NCBI RefSeq assembly: GCF_900114645.1
Contig: NZ_FOTR01000007.1
Location: 124,001-188,000, forward strand
Length of the DNA stretch: 64,000 bases
Source of the DNA: Gracilibacillus orientalis
GTDB taxonomy: Bacteria; Bacillota; Bacilli; Bacillales; Amphibacillaceae
Direction: 5' to 3'
Every line of letters starts with the position of its first letter. Positions within the stretch are counted from its first letter, which is position 1. A program made the translations under genes and the position numbers. Below the pieces are notes generated by a model. That model was not told where the DNA came from. It made no database searches and saw nothing but the letters and a program-made list of their open reading frames with translations. Shown in pieces: positions 46,803 through 54,148 of this stretch.

Positions 46803-47747
46803 TTATTTTTCTTTACATACTTCTTCTAAATCAGCTAAAACGTTGTCTACTGTTTCCCACTGATGAATCTTAGCACCTGATGCAAGCGGATGACCTCCAC
46901 CTTCATAATTTCCTGCCACCTGATTAATAACAGGACCTTTGGAACGTAGACGAACACGAATGACATCGTCTTCTTCTACAAAGATCACCCATACTTTGAT
47001 CCCCTCAATATCTCCTAATACTCCTACGATTGAACTAGTTTCGGATGCTTCTACATTAAACTGATTCAAAATATCCTTTGTTAATTTAACATAGCTTACG
47101 CCAGCTTCTGATACGCTAATATTTTGAAGGATATAACCTTTCAACCTAGCAATGTTTAAATTTGTTTTGTACATTTCTTCATACATCTCAGTTCGATCAA
47201 AATCATAAGCAACTAACTCTGATACAAATCGGAAAGTTCTTTCAGTGGTGCTTGGAAATAGAAAGCGCCCAGTGTCACCAACAATTCCACAATACAAAAG
47301 AAATGCAGCTCTATTGGTCATTTTTAACCCATTTTCTTTTTGTTCACTATAGAAGTGATAAATCATTTCACTTGTAGAACTCGCCTCTACATCCACCCAT
47401 TGGACATCACCGTAAGCATCTACTACTGGATGGTGATCGATTTTAATAACTTCCTTGGCCTGCTCAAAGCGTTGATCCGAAATTCTTTCCTGATTTGCGG
47501 TATCACACACAATAACAAGTGATTCTGAATAAAGCTCATCTTTGATATTATCCATCGTTGCTAAAAATGATAAAGAGACTTCTTCTTCACCAACCACATA
47601 TATATTTTTATCAGGAAAGCTTGCTTTAATTATCTCTGCTAATCCGCTTTGTGACCCATATGCATCAGGGTCTGGACGAACATGGCGATGAATGATAATC
47701 GTATCGTATTGTTTCATTTTCTCAAATATTTGCGACATTACTGACAT
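46803..47747 (-). CDS. nrnA: bifunctional oligoribonuclease / pAp phosphatase NrnA
   Basis: This 314-residue DHH-DHHA1 protein has HRHVRPDPDAYGSQSGLAEII (DHH motif I as DPDA), VIVCDTANQERIS, KIDHHPVVDAYGDVQWVD (DHH motif III), LYCGIVGDTGRFLF and the C-terminal glycine-rich RNA-binding loop GNYEGGGHPLASGAK. It degrades nano-RNAs and pAp using manganese. It corresponds to YtqI and is followed in B. subtilis by ytpI; here the accessory array is inserted between them. AAGGAG sets the start. Confidence 0.96.
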   Translation of the reverse strand: MSVMSQIFEKMKQYDTIIIHRHVRPDPDAYGSQSGLAEIIKASFPDKNIYVVGEEEVSLSFLATMDNIKDELYSESLVIVCDTANQERISDQRFEQAKEVIKIDHHPVVDAYGDVQWVDVEASSTSEMIYHFYSEQKENGLKMTNRAAFLLYCGIVGDTGRFLFPSTTERTFRFVSELVAYDFDRTEMYEEMYKTNLNIARLKGYILQNISVSEAGVSYVKLTKDILNQFNVEASETSSIVGVLGDIEGIKVWVIFVEEDDVIRVRLRSKGPVINQVAGNYEGGGHPLASGAKIHQWETVDNVLADLEEVCKEK

Positions 47748-47967
47748 ATAAATACTCCTTTTTTTATATCACCTATTATTTTTTCACTATTAAATACTAG
47801 TCACGGTAGATTTTGTTATATGTAGATTATACATTAAAACCTGTAAAAATCCCATGATATCAACACTTTACTATGAATTTATGTAAAACACAAATGCAAA
47901 ATAAAGCAGGAAATTGAATGTACTTGAGGTTAAGTGGGGTTGCTTTAAGGCTAAGAATGATCGCCAT

Positions 47968-48010
47968 GTTTAACTCTTGCCACCCGTTACTTTAAGACGT
48001 TCTCTCACAA
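47968..48010 (-). repeat. array element 1
   Basis: Gene-orientation core TTGTGAG ... CTTAAAGTAACGGGTGG. It lies at the leftmost edge of the array with no gene attached on its left, which suggests a lost or decayed cassette. Confidence 0.7.
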
Positions 48011-48088
48011 ACCTCTTGAAAAACTGTAATTTGAATGCGTAGTATCGTTGTACTGTACAACAAAAATTTCTGTTTAAAATTATAATTC

Positions 48089-48123
48089 TTGTTCCAACTA
48101 AAGCCACCCGTTTGTTTAACACC
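48089..48123 (-). repeat. array element 2, after GNAT gene
   Basis: Core TTAAACAAACGGGTGGCTTT then GTTGGAACAAGAA, starting 8 bases past the stop at 48126. The TTGTGAA part is absent. Confidence 0.65.
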
Positions 48124-48125
48124 AA

Positions 48126-48584
48126 TTACTTCTTATCAGCTTGTGATAATTCCAATATATGACTAGCTTTATAAATTCCTTCTACTTTTGAAAAGCCACA
48201 TTCTATATATAAATTAACGGCAGCTGGATTATCCGTAGATGATAACCTTATTGTCCGAAAATTCTCCCTTGCTTCATCAATTATTGTTTTTAGAAGTTTC
48301 CTTCCTACACCAGTACCTCTGTTCTTACGCAAAACATAGAGATGCCTTACTCGCCCTACATCAGAAAGGTTAAGATAGGGGTCAATATTTAGTCCCCCAA
48401 TTCCAATAACCTCATCATCTAATTTTGCAACATAGAGTGATTCACCATTTTTATCAAATTTGTTATTCCCTAATGTATATTCATCCACTAATCGCTTTAT
48501 AAATTTATATCCTTCAGATAAACTATCATCTATGAGTAAATTCAACTTATATTGTTCAAGGGATGTAACTCTTTCGATTATCAT
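48126..48584 (-). CDS. GNAT family N-acetyltransferase
   Basis: This 152-residue acetyltransferase has the GNAT core: LYVAKLDDEVIGIGGLNID (beta strands), VGRVRHLYVLRKNRGTGVGRKLLKTIIDEAR with the acetyl-CoA loop RGTGVGRKL, and a C-terminal ECGFSKVEGIYKASH segment. GGCGG upstream of ATG 48584 fits better than the ATG 13 codons earlier. The substrate is unknown. It is the leftmost intact gene in the array and follows the methyltransferase gene with an element between them. Confidence 0.85.
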   Translation of the reverse strand: MIIERVTSLEQYKLNLLIDDSLSEGYKFIKRLVDEYTLGNNKFDKNGESLYVAKLDDEVIGIGGLNIDPYLNLSDVGRVRHLYVLRKNRGTGVGRKLLKTIIDEARENFRTIRLSSTDNPAAVNLYIECGFSKVEGIYKASHILELSQADKK

Positions 48585-48723
48585 CGTATTTTCCGCCTTA
48601 TTATCATTTAGATTTACCAACATTTAGTACGGTGTTTTCGTATTTCCGATTTTTAGAGGCTTTTTATAAAAATAATTTGATATTTTTATTCAATTAATAA
48701 TTATCTTGCCATTTAACACAATA

Positions 48724-48778
48724 GAGCTGCCGAAGGACAACTCCTTCTTACGTTAACGCACCCGTTAATGAAACAAGA
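48724..48778 (-). repeat. array element 3, after methyltransferase gene
   Basis: Core CATTAACGGGTGCGTTAACG with a perfect 6-bp stem TTAACG/CGTTAA around GGTG, then hairpin GAAGGA/TCCTTC. It starts 5 bases past the stop at 48783. Confidence 0.75.
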
Positions 48779-48782
48779 TAAA

Positions 48783-49550
48783 TTATTTCTTTGCTAAATA
48801 TAAATCAATCGTGTCAAAAACATTTAATACATCACCAAATTCTATAATTGCTCCTTTAATCTCATCTTCCAACATTTTTTTAGTATTTGATGACATACTT
48901 CTATGGTCTGAGTATGTATTTAACAATGCAATGTAGTCATCTGAAGAAAAGGTTCGAGTTAAATGATATAACTTAAACTCTATATCCTTAAATCCATAAG
49001 AATGAATTGTCTTAAATCGTTTGTTATATCTTTCCGTATCAATTTCTATTATTTTAGTATTGGTTGGTCTATATTTTTGATAAATGCCCTGAATTTTCTG
49101 ATGCAATAAGTCATTATCCTTTGATACAAATGGTCGGTTCCAAAACAATGCTAATGTTCCATCTTGTTTTAAAAATTTAGAGACTTTTGGATAACCTATT
49201 TCGCTTTTAATCCAATGAAAGGCAGTAGCTGAATAAATTAAGTCTATACTGTCATCTGGACATTCAAAAGTTTCAAATGCTGTATTACATACTGTAAAAT
49301 TTCCATATTCCCCAAACTTTAATTTCAAATAATTTGCAAGCTCTTTCCCTAATTCAACTGCCTTTAATGTACAACCTTTATCCAAAAAAGGTTTTGTAGC
49401 CTGTCCTGTTCCAATCCCAACTTCAATAACTTTTTTACCATACTCAACTTGAGAATACTCCATAATGTCATAAAATAATTCGTTACAATATATAGGTCTC
49501 CATTTGTCGTAATTTTCTACATCCTCATTAAAGGATAATCGTTTATCCAA
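48783..49550 (-). CDS. class I SAM-dependent methyltransferase
   Basis: This protein of about 255 residues begins near RLSFNEDVENYDKWRP, the start of many small-molecule methyltransferases, and has GKKVIEVGIGTGQATKPFLDKG (SAM-binding motif I), LIYSATAFHWIK (motif post-II) and LKQDGTLALFWNRP. It fits the Methyltransf_11/UbiE-like class. A TTG at 49550 after a GGATGG-like SD is a possible start; the open frame extends to 49568. The substrate is unknown. It is an array gene flanked by elements 3 and 4. Confidence 0.8.
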   Translation of the reverse strand: MDKRLSFNEDVENYDKWRPIYCNELFYDIMEYSQVEYGKKVIEVGIGTGQATKPFLDKGCTLKAVELGKELANYLKLKFGEYGNFTVCNTAFETFECPDDSIDLIYSATAFHWIKSEIGYPKVSKFLKQDGTLALFWNRPFVSKDNDLLHQKIQGIYQKYRPTNTKIIEIDTERYNKRFKTIHSYGFKDIEFKLYHLTRTFSSDDYIALLNTYSDHRSMSSNTKKMLEDEIKGAIIEFGDVLNVFDTIDLYLAKK

Positions 49551-49600
49551 GATAATATCACCATCCAAAAAGTATTACACCACTCTATCTTCTAATTATC

Positions 49601-49650
49601 GCTCTTATTGACTAAACGCACTCCGTTTGTTTAAGTGTAATTTTTCACAA
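49601..49650 (-). repeat. array element 4, after second methyltransferase gene
   Basis: TTGTGAAAAATTACACTTAA then ACAAACGGAGTGCGTTTAGT. The small stem is AAACG/CGTTT around GAGTG, so both sides changed together relative to TAACG/CGTTA. Confidence 0.75.
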
Positions 49651-49669
49651 GCTAAACTTTCGAACAAAA

Positions 49670-50446
49670 TTATTTAACAGCTTTCCAAATTGTCCACCTA
49701 TCTTTTTCTATTATGCTTTTATCAGATGAAAGTGACTTATCTAAATGATTTATCAATAAATTCAATTCTTTATCGTCTAATTCATGTAAAATACTTCTTC
49801 CCGTTCTTTCATTTAAATCTTTTAATAATTGTTCCTTACTTTCATACACTCTTCTTGTTTCCCATAACTTAACTTCTTCTATGTCCTTAAAACCAACTTC
49901 CTTTAGGGTTTCAATAACTTTTTTGCTATTATGTCTTCGATTAGTTTCTTTTTCAATTAATCTTGGAAAAAGTTCAAAGAAATAACCTCTAACATGGTTA
50001 TCATGGCCTTCTAATAAACAATCTTCAAGAGTACGGTCTTGAACGATATAAAATCCATTGGACCCCAGTAATCTAAATGCTTCCTTAAAACAATTATGTA
50101 AATCTTCAATATGATGTATTACTGCTCTTTCAAGCAATAAATTAAAACGATTGCTATCTAATCCTGTATCTAAAGCACTTCCATACTTAAAAGATATGTT
50201 TTTATATTCTTTGCAGTTCTGTCTTGCCGCTTCAAGTATTGACTCGGAAAAATCAACACCAGTAACAAAATTCACTCCCATGTCTGATAGTGCTTTTGAA
50301 TAAATGCCTCCACCACACCCAACATCTAAAGCTTCAGATATATTCTTTATAGGTACAAGGTCTTTTATTGTTTCAATCCACGAGTTGTCAGCAATTCGAG
50401 TTGTGTAAGTAAAACGATTTTTCTTTCTATGAAAATCAATTCCCAC
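49670..50446 (-). CDS. class I SAM-dependent methyltransferase
   Basis: This 258-residue protein has ALDVGCGGGIYSKALSDMG (motif I), VTGVDFSESILEAAR (motif II), SFKYGSALDTGLDSNRFNLLLERAVIHHIED and LLGSNGFYIVQDRTLEDC. It belongs to the Methyltransf_11/25 group, with an alpha-helical C-terminal half that may bind substrate. GAGGG, 7 bases before GTG at 50446, sets the start. The substrate is unknown; it is distinct from the neighbouring methyltransferase. Confidence 0.82.
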   Translation of the reverse strand: MGIDFHRKKNRFTYTTRIADNSWIETIKDLVPIKNISEALDVGCGGGIYSKALSDMGVNFVTGVDFSESILEAARQNCKEYKNISFKYGSALDTGLDSNRFNLLLERAVIHHIEDLHNCFKEAFRLLGSNGFYIVQDRTLEDCLLEGHDNHVRGYFFELFPRLIEKETNRRHNSKKVIETLKEVGFKDIEEVKLWETRRVYESKEQLLKDLNERTGRSILHELDDKELNLLINHLDKSLSSDKSIIEKDRWTIWKAVK

Positions 50447-50504
50447 TATACATCCCTCATCTCTCAATATTATAGTTAAATTCTACCATAAAACAACTGT
50501 GTAA

Positions 50505-50696
50505 CTAACCTCTTATTACACTAACCTGCTTCGTTAATATAACAAGTTCTACATAAAATAGCGTTAATCCTTCTTGAATTAACGCACCCTTTAGTACAAG
50601 ATTAGGACCTCCCCATTGGAGTAAAAATTCTAGTGTTTCAATCCAATTTATAAGTCGTTGAAAATCTGAACGTTCAAAAAATCTTAATTTAATCAT
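50505..50696 (-). pseudogene. GNAT acetyltransferase, 5' fragment fused to array element
   Basis: The first 31 codons (MIKLRFFERSDFQRLINWIE through LLQWGGPN) are the start of a RimJ-type GNAT acetyltransferase. At about 50600 the homology stops and the frame runs into array element 5. The remaining codons simply translate the element. The rest of the acetyltransferase (about 120-140 codons) is absent. The element here lacks its own left half, so the break falls at its core. Confidence 0.7.
50525..50597 (-). repeat. array element 5, at a gene truncation
   Basis: TACTAAAGGGTGCGTTAAT is followed by an 8-bp perfect hairpin GCGTTAAT/ATTAACGC, then TTTTATGTAGAACTTGTT and AACGAAGCAGG. The right half closely matches element 8; the TTGTGAA part is missing. 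Confidence 0.8.
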
Positions 50697-50747
50697 AAAA
50701 AACGTTTTCCTCGTTTCTATATCTAATATTTGAATTGAAGCTATTAA

Positions 50748-50802
50748 CAGTGTACCTCTTGTTCAGGATTCGCACCCGTTAATTTAAGTGTACCATTTCA
50801 CA
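50748..50802 (-). repeat. array element 6, after Clp-N/GNAT gene
   Basis: TTGTGAAATGGTACACTTAA then ATTAACGGGTGCG and CCTGAACAAGAGG. It starts about 15 bases past the stop at 50817. Confidence 0.8.
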
Positions 50803-50816
50803 AATATTGTATGATT

Positions 50817-51668
50817 TTACAAAGGTTTTGGAATTACCACCGCATTGCAAGCTTTTTCATAAAATTCAATTGGTCCTGCTTCTCCAATAACAGCATATTC
50901 ATAACCTATTTCATTCATTTCACTTAAACACAAATGAAGCAAAGTATACCCTATACCTTGTACCCGTTTTGAATAAGTTGTTCCCATCGGACCAAATAAC
51001 CCTTTTTTATTTCGCACAACATCAAAGCAAGCAAAACCAATAATTTCCTCATCATCTAAAGCAATAAAAAGAGGAATATTTTCTTTTGAAAATCCGTTTT
51101 CAATAGAGTCTAACCATCCATTTCCAAATTCCTTTTCTACAAAGTTTTTTAACGATGTAGCATCAATTTGCTCTGCTTTTCTAAAAGTCATATTGGATGT
51201 CGGTATATTTGGGAATGAATAATCCTTTAAAGAAACAATCATATCTCTCGGATGTGACACTATTTCAAGGATACGTGAAACATCCAATCCATCAAATATT
51301 GCACTTGTTGAATAGTCATTGTTTCTAAAAATTGCATCCACTAGATGTCCTTCATTTAAATAAATCTGTTTGAATCGTTTCATTCGATTATTTGCAATCT
51401 CTAGTACCTGTTCAGTGAACAGCGAAATATTTATTGTAAAAGGTTCACAACTAATCCCTTGTTCGTCATTATTAAAATATATTCCCTTAACTCGTTCATT
51501 TAATATATCCCTAAGTTTTGGATAAGTAATATATAGTTCAGCACCCACAGCAGTTCTTTCGAGCAACATACCTAATAGTAAATGAACTGGATAAACAATC
51601 TTGGTTGTCTTTTCGGCTTCCTTTTCTGCATTTTTAAGAACTCTTAAAGTACGTTCAGTGAATCTCAA
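50817..51668 (-). CDS. Clp-N domain fused to GNAT acetyltransferase
   Basis: This protein of about 283 residues has an N-terminal Clp repeat-like domain (about 1-145): RFTERTLRVLKNAEKEAEK, VYPVHLLLGMLLE and LNEGHLVDAIFR resemble the two helical repeats of ClpC/ClpA N-domains. The C-terminal part (about 150-283) is a GNAT domain (MTFRKAEQIDATSLKNFVEKEFG, IGFACFDVVRNKKGLFGPMGTTYSKRVQGIGYTLLHLCL, VIGEAGPIEFYEKACNA). Clp-N domains bind adaptor proteins or phosphoarginine. AGGGGG points to a TTG at 51668, with ATGs at 51674 and 51677 as alternatives. An unusual pairing; the substrate is unknown. Confidence 0.75.
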   Translation of the reverse strand: MRFTERTLRVLKNAEKEAEKTTKIVYPVHLLLGMLLERTAVGAELYITYPKLRDILNERVKGIYFNNDEQGISCEPFTINISLFTEQVLEIANNRMKRFKQIYLNEGHLVDAIFRNNDYSTSAIFDGLDVSRILEIVSHPRDMIVSLKDYSFPNIPTSNMTFRKAEQIDATSLKNFVEKEFGNGWLDSIENGFSKENIPLFIALDDEEIIGFACFDVVRNKKGLFGPMGTTYSKRVQGIGYTLLHLCLSEMNEIGYEYAVIGEAGPIEFYEKACNAVVIPKPL

Positions 51669-51743
51669 GACCATCATCCCCCTTTCTAATTGTTTATAAA
51701 TTCTATAAAGTGACTGAAAAATCTTTTAAAATAAGGCATTATT

Positions 51744-51781
51744 TATGTAGTTCTTGTTCAACTCTAGCTCCCAATAGTTGA
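51744..51781 (-). repeat. array element 7, degenerate
   Basis: TCAACTATTGGGAGCTAGAG then TTGAACAAGAACTAC. It keeps the tail and a CTA/TAG stem but lacks the exact AACGGGTG core. It lies in the gap between the GNAT gene (stop 51794) and the Clp-N/GNAT gene. Confidence 0.5.
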
Positions 51782-51793
51782 AAAGAGATATAT

Positions 51794-52216
51794 TTATTTG
51801 AGATTTACCTTGAACATCCCTGTCATATTTGGTGAATAATCTTTAAAACCATATTTTTTATAAAAATCCACTTTCCCCTCTGAAGCAAATAGCCCAATAA
51901 ATGCCTTATTAGGTGCATTATTTTCAATGTAACTCATTAAAGTGTTCATAATTTCTTTCCCGATTCCATACCCTTGATATTTAGGATGTACAACTATATC
52001 TTGAATGTAGTAATAGATTGCACCATCCCCAACAATCCTTCCCATTCCTATAACTTTATTATTATCTTTTATAATCACTGAAAAGACTGTATTTCGTAGC
52101 GAGGTCTCTGCTACATCAAAATTCATAAAATCTTTCCATCCTACACTTGAACACAAACTTATGTATTCATCTAAAGTTGGAGTTGTATTATATAAAACTT
52201 CATAATCCTTTACCAT
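51794..52216 (-). CDS. GNAT family N-acetyltransferase
   Basis: This 140-residue acetyltransferase has LRNTVFSVIIKDNNKVIGMGRIVGDGAIYYYIQDIVVHPKYQGYGIGKEIMNTLMSYIEN with the acetyl-CoA loop QGYGIGKEI and FYKKYGFKDYSPNMTGMFK at the end. It resembles small aminoglycoside/polyamine-type GNATs of Firmicutes, substrate unknown. GGAGGAG 4-7 bases before ATG sets the start. It is an array gene between elements 7 and 8. Confidence 0.87.
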   Translation of the reverse strand: MVKDYEVLYNTTPTLDEYISLCSSVGWKDFMNFDVAETSLRNTVFSVIIKDNNKVIGMGRIVGDGAIYYYIQDIVVHPKYQGYGIGKEIMNTLMSYIENNAPNKAFIGLFASEGKVDFYKKYGFKDYSPNMTGMFKVNLK

Positions 52217-52287
52217 GTTCTCCTCCTGAAAAATTAACGTAGTTATTTATTATTTAACAAATTCCGCAAAACCCTTCTTCAACATTA

Positions 52288-52375
52288 CTGCTCCGTTATA
52301 TAATAATTTCTACAAAAATAGCGTTACTCTTCCTGAATTAACGCACCCGTTACTTTAAAAACATCATTTCACATC
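52288..52375 (-). repeat. array element 8, long form
   Basis: TGTGAAATGATGTTTTTAAA then GTAACGGGTGCGTTAATTCA, hairpin GCGTTA/TAACGC, TTTTTGTAGAAATTATT and AACGGAGCAG. Over about 75 bases it is close to element 5. Confidence 0.85.
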
Positions 52376-52563
52376 TTATTCCACAATTCCGACCGTTTCT
52401 GAAAGATTGTTACTGACTCTTTTTTTATCTCTATGTTTTCTTTTTTCTTACCAACTTTATATAGATTCATCCCAGTAATTAAGATTATGATAATACTACA
52501 AATTAGGTATAACACATTGTCGTAACCAGTAATTAAAATGATAAAGCGCACCAGTAATTTCAT
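52369..52563 (-). CDS. small membrane protein, doubtful
   Basis: This 64-codon frame has one or two hydrophobic stretches (LVRFIILITGYDNVLYLICSIIIILITGMNLYKV) and a lysine-rich tail (GKKKENIEIKKE). Its first codons lie inside array element 9 and no SD is seen, so the real start may be later or the frame may be a remnant. It is followed by element 8. No family is recognised. Confidence 0.35.
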   Translation of the reverse strand: MKLLVRFIILITGYDNVLYLICSIIIILITGMNLYKVGKKKENIEIKKESVTIFQKRSELWNKM

Positions 52564-52582
52564 TTAGGGTTGCGATTTCACA
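52546..52582 (-). repeat. array element 9, degenerate
   Basis: TGTGAAATCGCAACCCTAAA then TTACTGGTGCGC. The order of parts matches the other elements, but the core has changed. It overlaps the end of the 52578-52895 gene. Confidence 0.5.
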
Positions 52583-52895
52583 CCCACAACACAAATACGG
52601 AGACACCAAGAAGGAAGAATGTAGTTATAAGTAATAGTGTAAAATACTCTCTATTCTTGGTAACGAACATTTCAGCAAGTTCAACAGCATTAGATAACCC
52701 TAAAGAAAAAAGCATACCAAAAAGTAATAAATTTGGAAAATCAGTTGAAGTATCCGAACTCACTAGCCCCGAAATAGATATGAATAAAACCCTAACAGCA
52801 AAATAAATTGTAAAAGCGCTTAAAATAACTTTTAAAGCTAAAAATAATTTATTACTTTTTCTGTATTTTTCTTGAATCCTGCTTACCAATTTCAT
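52578..52895 (-). CDS. hypothetical three-helix membrane protein
   Basis: This 105-residue protein has a basic N-terminus (MKLVSRIQEKYRKSNK) and three predicted membrane helices: FLALKVILSAFTIYFAVRVLFISI, FPNLLLFGMLFSLGLSNAVELAEMFV and YFTLLLITTFFLLGVSVFVLWV. GGTGAGG upstream favours ATG 52895. I do not recognise the family. It is an array gene between elements 10 and 9. Confidence 0.6.
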   Translation of the reverse strand: MKLVSRIQEKYRKSNKLFLALKVILSAFTIYFAVRVLFISISGLVSSDTSTDFPNLLLFGMLFSLGLSNAVELAEMFVTKNREYFTLLLITTFFLLGVSVFVLWV

Positions 52896-52940
52896 CTCTA
52901 CCTCACCCCTATTCGACAACATTGCCTTTTAACGAAAAGC

Positions 52941-53037
52941 TACTCTCTTGTTGAACTATCCTGCTTCAATAGTTGAACAAGAGTGCTTGTGTCTTATTGC
53001 GTTAAAGCACCCGTTACTTTAAGTACGATGTTTCACA
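52941..53037 (-). repeat. array element 10, with two stacked hairpins
   Basis: TGTGAAACATCGTACTTAAA then GTAACGGGTGCTTTAACGC. A GTGCTT/AAGCAC stem is followed by a perfect 15-bp hairpin CTCTTGTTCAACTAT / ATAGTTCAACAAGAG around TGAAGCAGG. It starts 7 bases past the stop at 53045. Confidence 0.82.
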
Positions 53038-53044
53038 TACTTTA

Positions 53045-53584
53045 TCATTGATACCCGTAAGTATCTCCTTCATCTAATTTTAAAATATGATTATTTATAG
53101 ATACGTTATCATTACTTTCCCATTTCACTTTAACTTGTTCTACTCTGTCTTGATAATAAATTCTCTTTTTAAACCATAGTGGTCCGTTTAATTCACCCCT
53201 TATACCAAACGAACCTGCTGCTCCTGCATCATAACGGTAAAAATCAATTGTATAATGTCCATCAGGAGAACTAACCGTCTTTAAATGTTCATTTACTCCC
53301 AAAGATGAAAAGAAAGTTGTAAATGCTAGTGCCAACAATAGCCCGATAAATGTCAATGATGACAAAATTACCGTTAACCAACTTCTTGTTTTTGCCCACC
53401 AGTTTCTCTTATCTTTAAAACCGATAATCCCTAAAGCAAAGGCTAATAAACTAACAATTAGTAAAACATAATTTGGCGGTGCGATTAGCCAAGTATTGTT
53501 AATATTAGAATACAATGAATAGGCTGCTAACCCTAAGCAAATAAGTATTAAATAAAAAGACCATAAATTATATTGTTTCCCCAT
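53045..53584 (-). CDS. DUF5412-like membrane protein
   Basis: This 179-residue protein has three to four membrane helices in the first 95 residues and then an outside domain with VNEHLKTVSSPDGHYTIDFYRYDAGAAGSFGIRGEL, a pattern typical of DUF5412-type Bacillus proteins. GGGGGAG sets the ATG. The function is unknown. It is the rightmost intact gene in the array, followed by element 10. Confidence 0.7.
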   Translation of the reverse strand: MGKQYNLWSFYLILICLGLAAYSLYSNINNTWLIAPPNYVLLIVSLLAFALGIIGFKDKRNWWAKTRSWLTVILSSLTFIGLLLALAFTTFFSSLGVNEHLKTVSSPDGHYTIDFYRYDAGAAGSFGIRGELNGPLWFKKRIYYQDRVEQVKVKWESNDNVSINNHILKLDEGDTYGYQ

Positions 53585-53610
53585 ATTTCTCCCCCTTGTT
53601 GACCCTAGTT

Positions 53611-53659
53611 TCCATCTTTCACTAATCTGCCCGTTATTTTAAGTGAATAACTTCACAAC
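53611..53659 (-). repeat. array element 11
   Basis: TTGTGAAGTTATTCACTTAA then AATAACGGGCAGATTAGT and GGTCAACAAGG. It lies upstream of the DUF5412 gene with no preceding gene visible. Confidence 0.7.
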
Positions 53660-54148
53660 ATCACCAATCTTCACACTTAAATTATAACAAAAAATAACAA
53701 ATCGTTGTTCTTATTTTGCACAATAATAATCGTTGCTGCGCAGTAAAAGTCTACTACGCATTACAGACATACAGTTTCTTATTCCACATTCCTTCCAGTT
53801 AGTATAAAGCGTTCCTGCTTGTTACAGAAACGCACCCGTTATTTTAAGTATAACCTTCACAATCTTCTTACTTTACTGTTCTAGTACAATATATAAGTAG
53901 AGTCATTACACTTAAAATAATAGTAACGATGAGAAGAGCACTACTGCGGCGAACACCTTAGCACTTTCTTGCCTACAGCGTGCACAACCAATACTTTTAT
54001 TTTCTTTGACACATAACCCCTCAAGCTAAATGAATGTTTCCTACGAATTGTGCAAATAATTATTTGATCCGCAAGATTACCATCAAAAACAGAACACATT
54101 GTATAACGAGGTACTGTGTGTTACCATAAAAGGAAAAAAGAGGAAATT
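53660..54148. other. intergenic region at right edge of the array
   Basis: No gene is seen in about 490 bases. It holds array element 12 and a stretch with paired words GCTGCGCAGTA and TACTACGCA. The absence of a gene between elements 11 and 12 suggests a lost or decayed cassette. No clear promoter for the plus-strand padR gene is recognised. Confidence 0.45.
53792..53864 (-). repeat. array element 12
   Basis: TTGTGAAGGTTATACTTAAA then ATAACGGGTGCGTTTC and a GCGTT/AACGC hairpin with TGTAACAAGCAGG in the loop. It marks the right end of the array. Confidence 0.78.

Larger units (their letters stand above)
47955..53870 (-). other. cassette-like accessory gene array with a conserved intergenic element
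   Basis: About nine small genes or remnants, all on the minus strand, alternate with twelve copies of a degenerate intergenic element. In gene orientation the element is TTGTGAA, 5-8 bases, ACTTAAA, TAACGGGTGCGTTA, then a TTCAACAAGA-like tail and often a hairpin. It follows the stop codon of nearly every gene, usually within 5-50 bases. The contents (acetyltransferases, methyltransferases, small membrane proteins) are typical of mobile accessory pools. The block separates nrnA from ytpI, neighbours in B. subtilis. No integrase or transposase is visible inside it. Confidence 0.75.

Noticed and set aside
47955-53870. CRISPR array
   Set aside because: The repeats are degenerate, spaced by whole genes of variable length, and no cas genes are present.
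47955-53870. Canonical attC sites
   Set aside because: I could not fit the RYYYAAC and GTTRRRY boxes to the ends of the element and no intI is present; only the layout resembles an integron.
54064-54107. Sigma-A promoter for padR (TTGATC and TATAAC)
   Set aside because: The two boxes are 32 bases apart, too far for a promoter.
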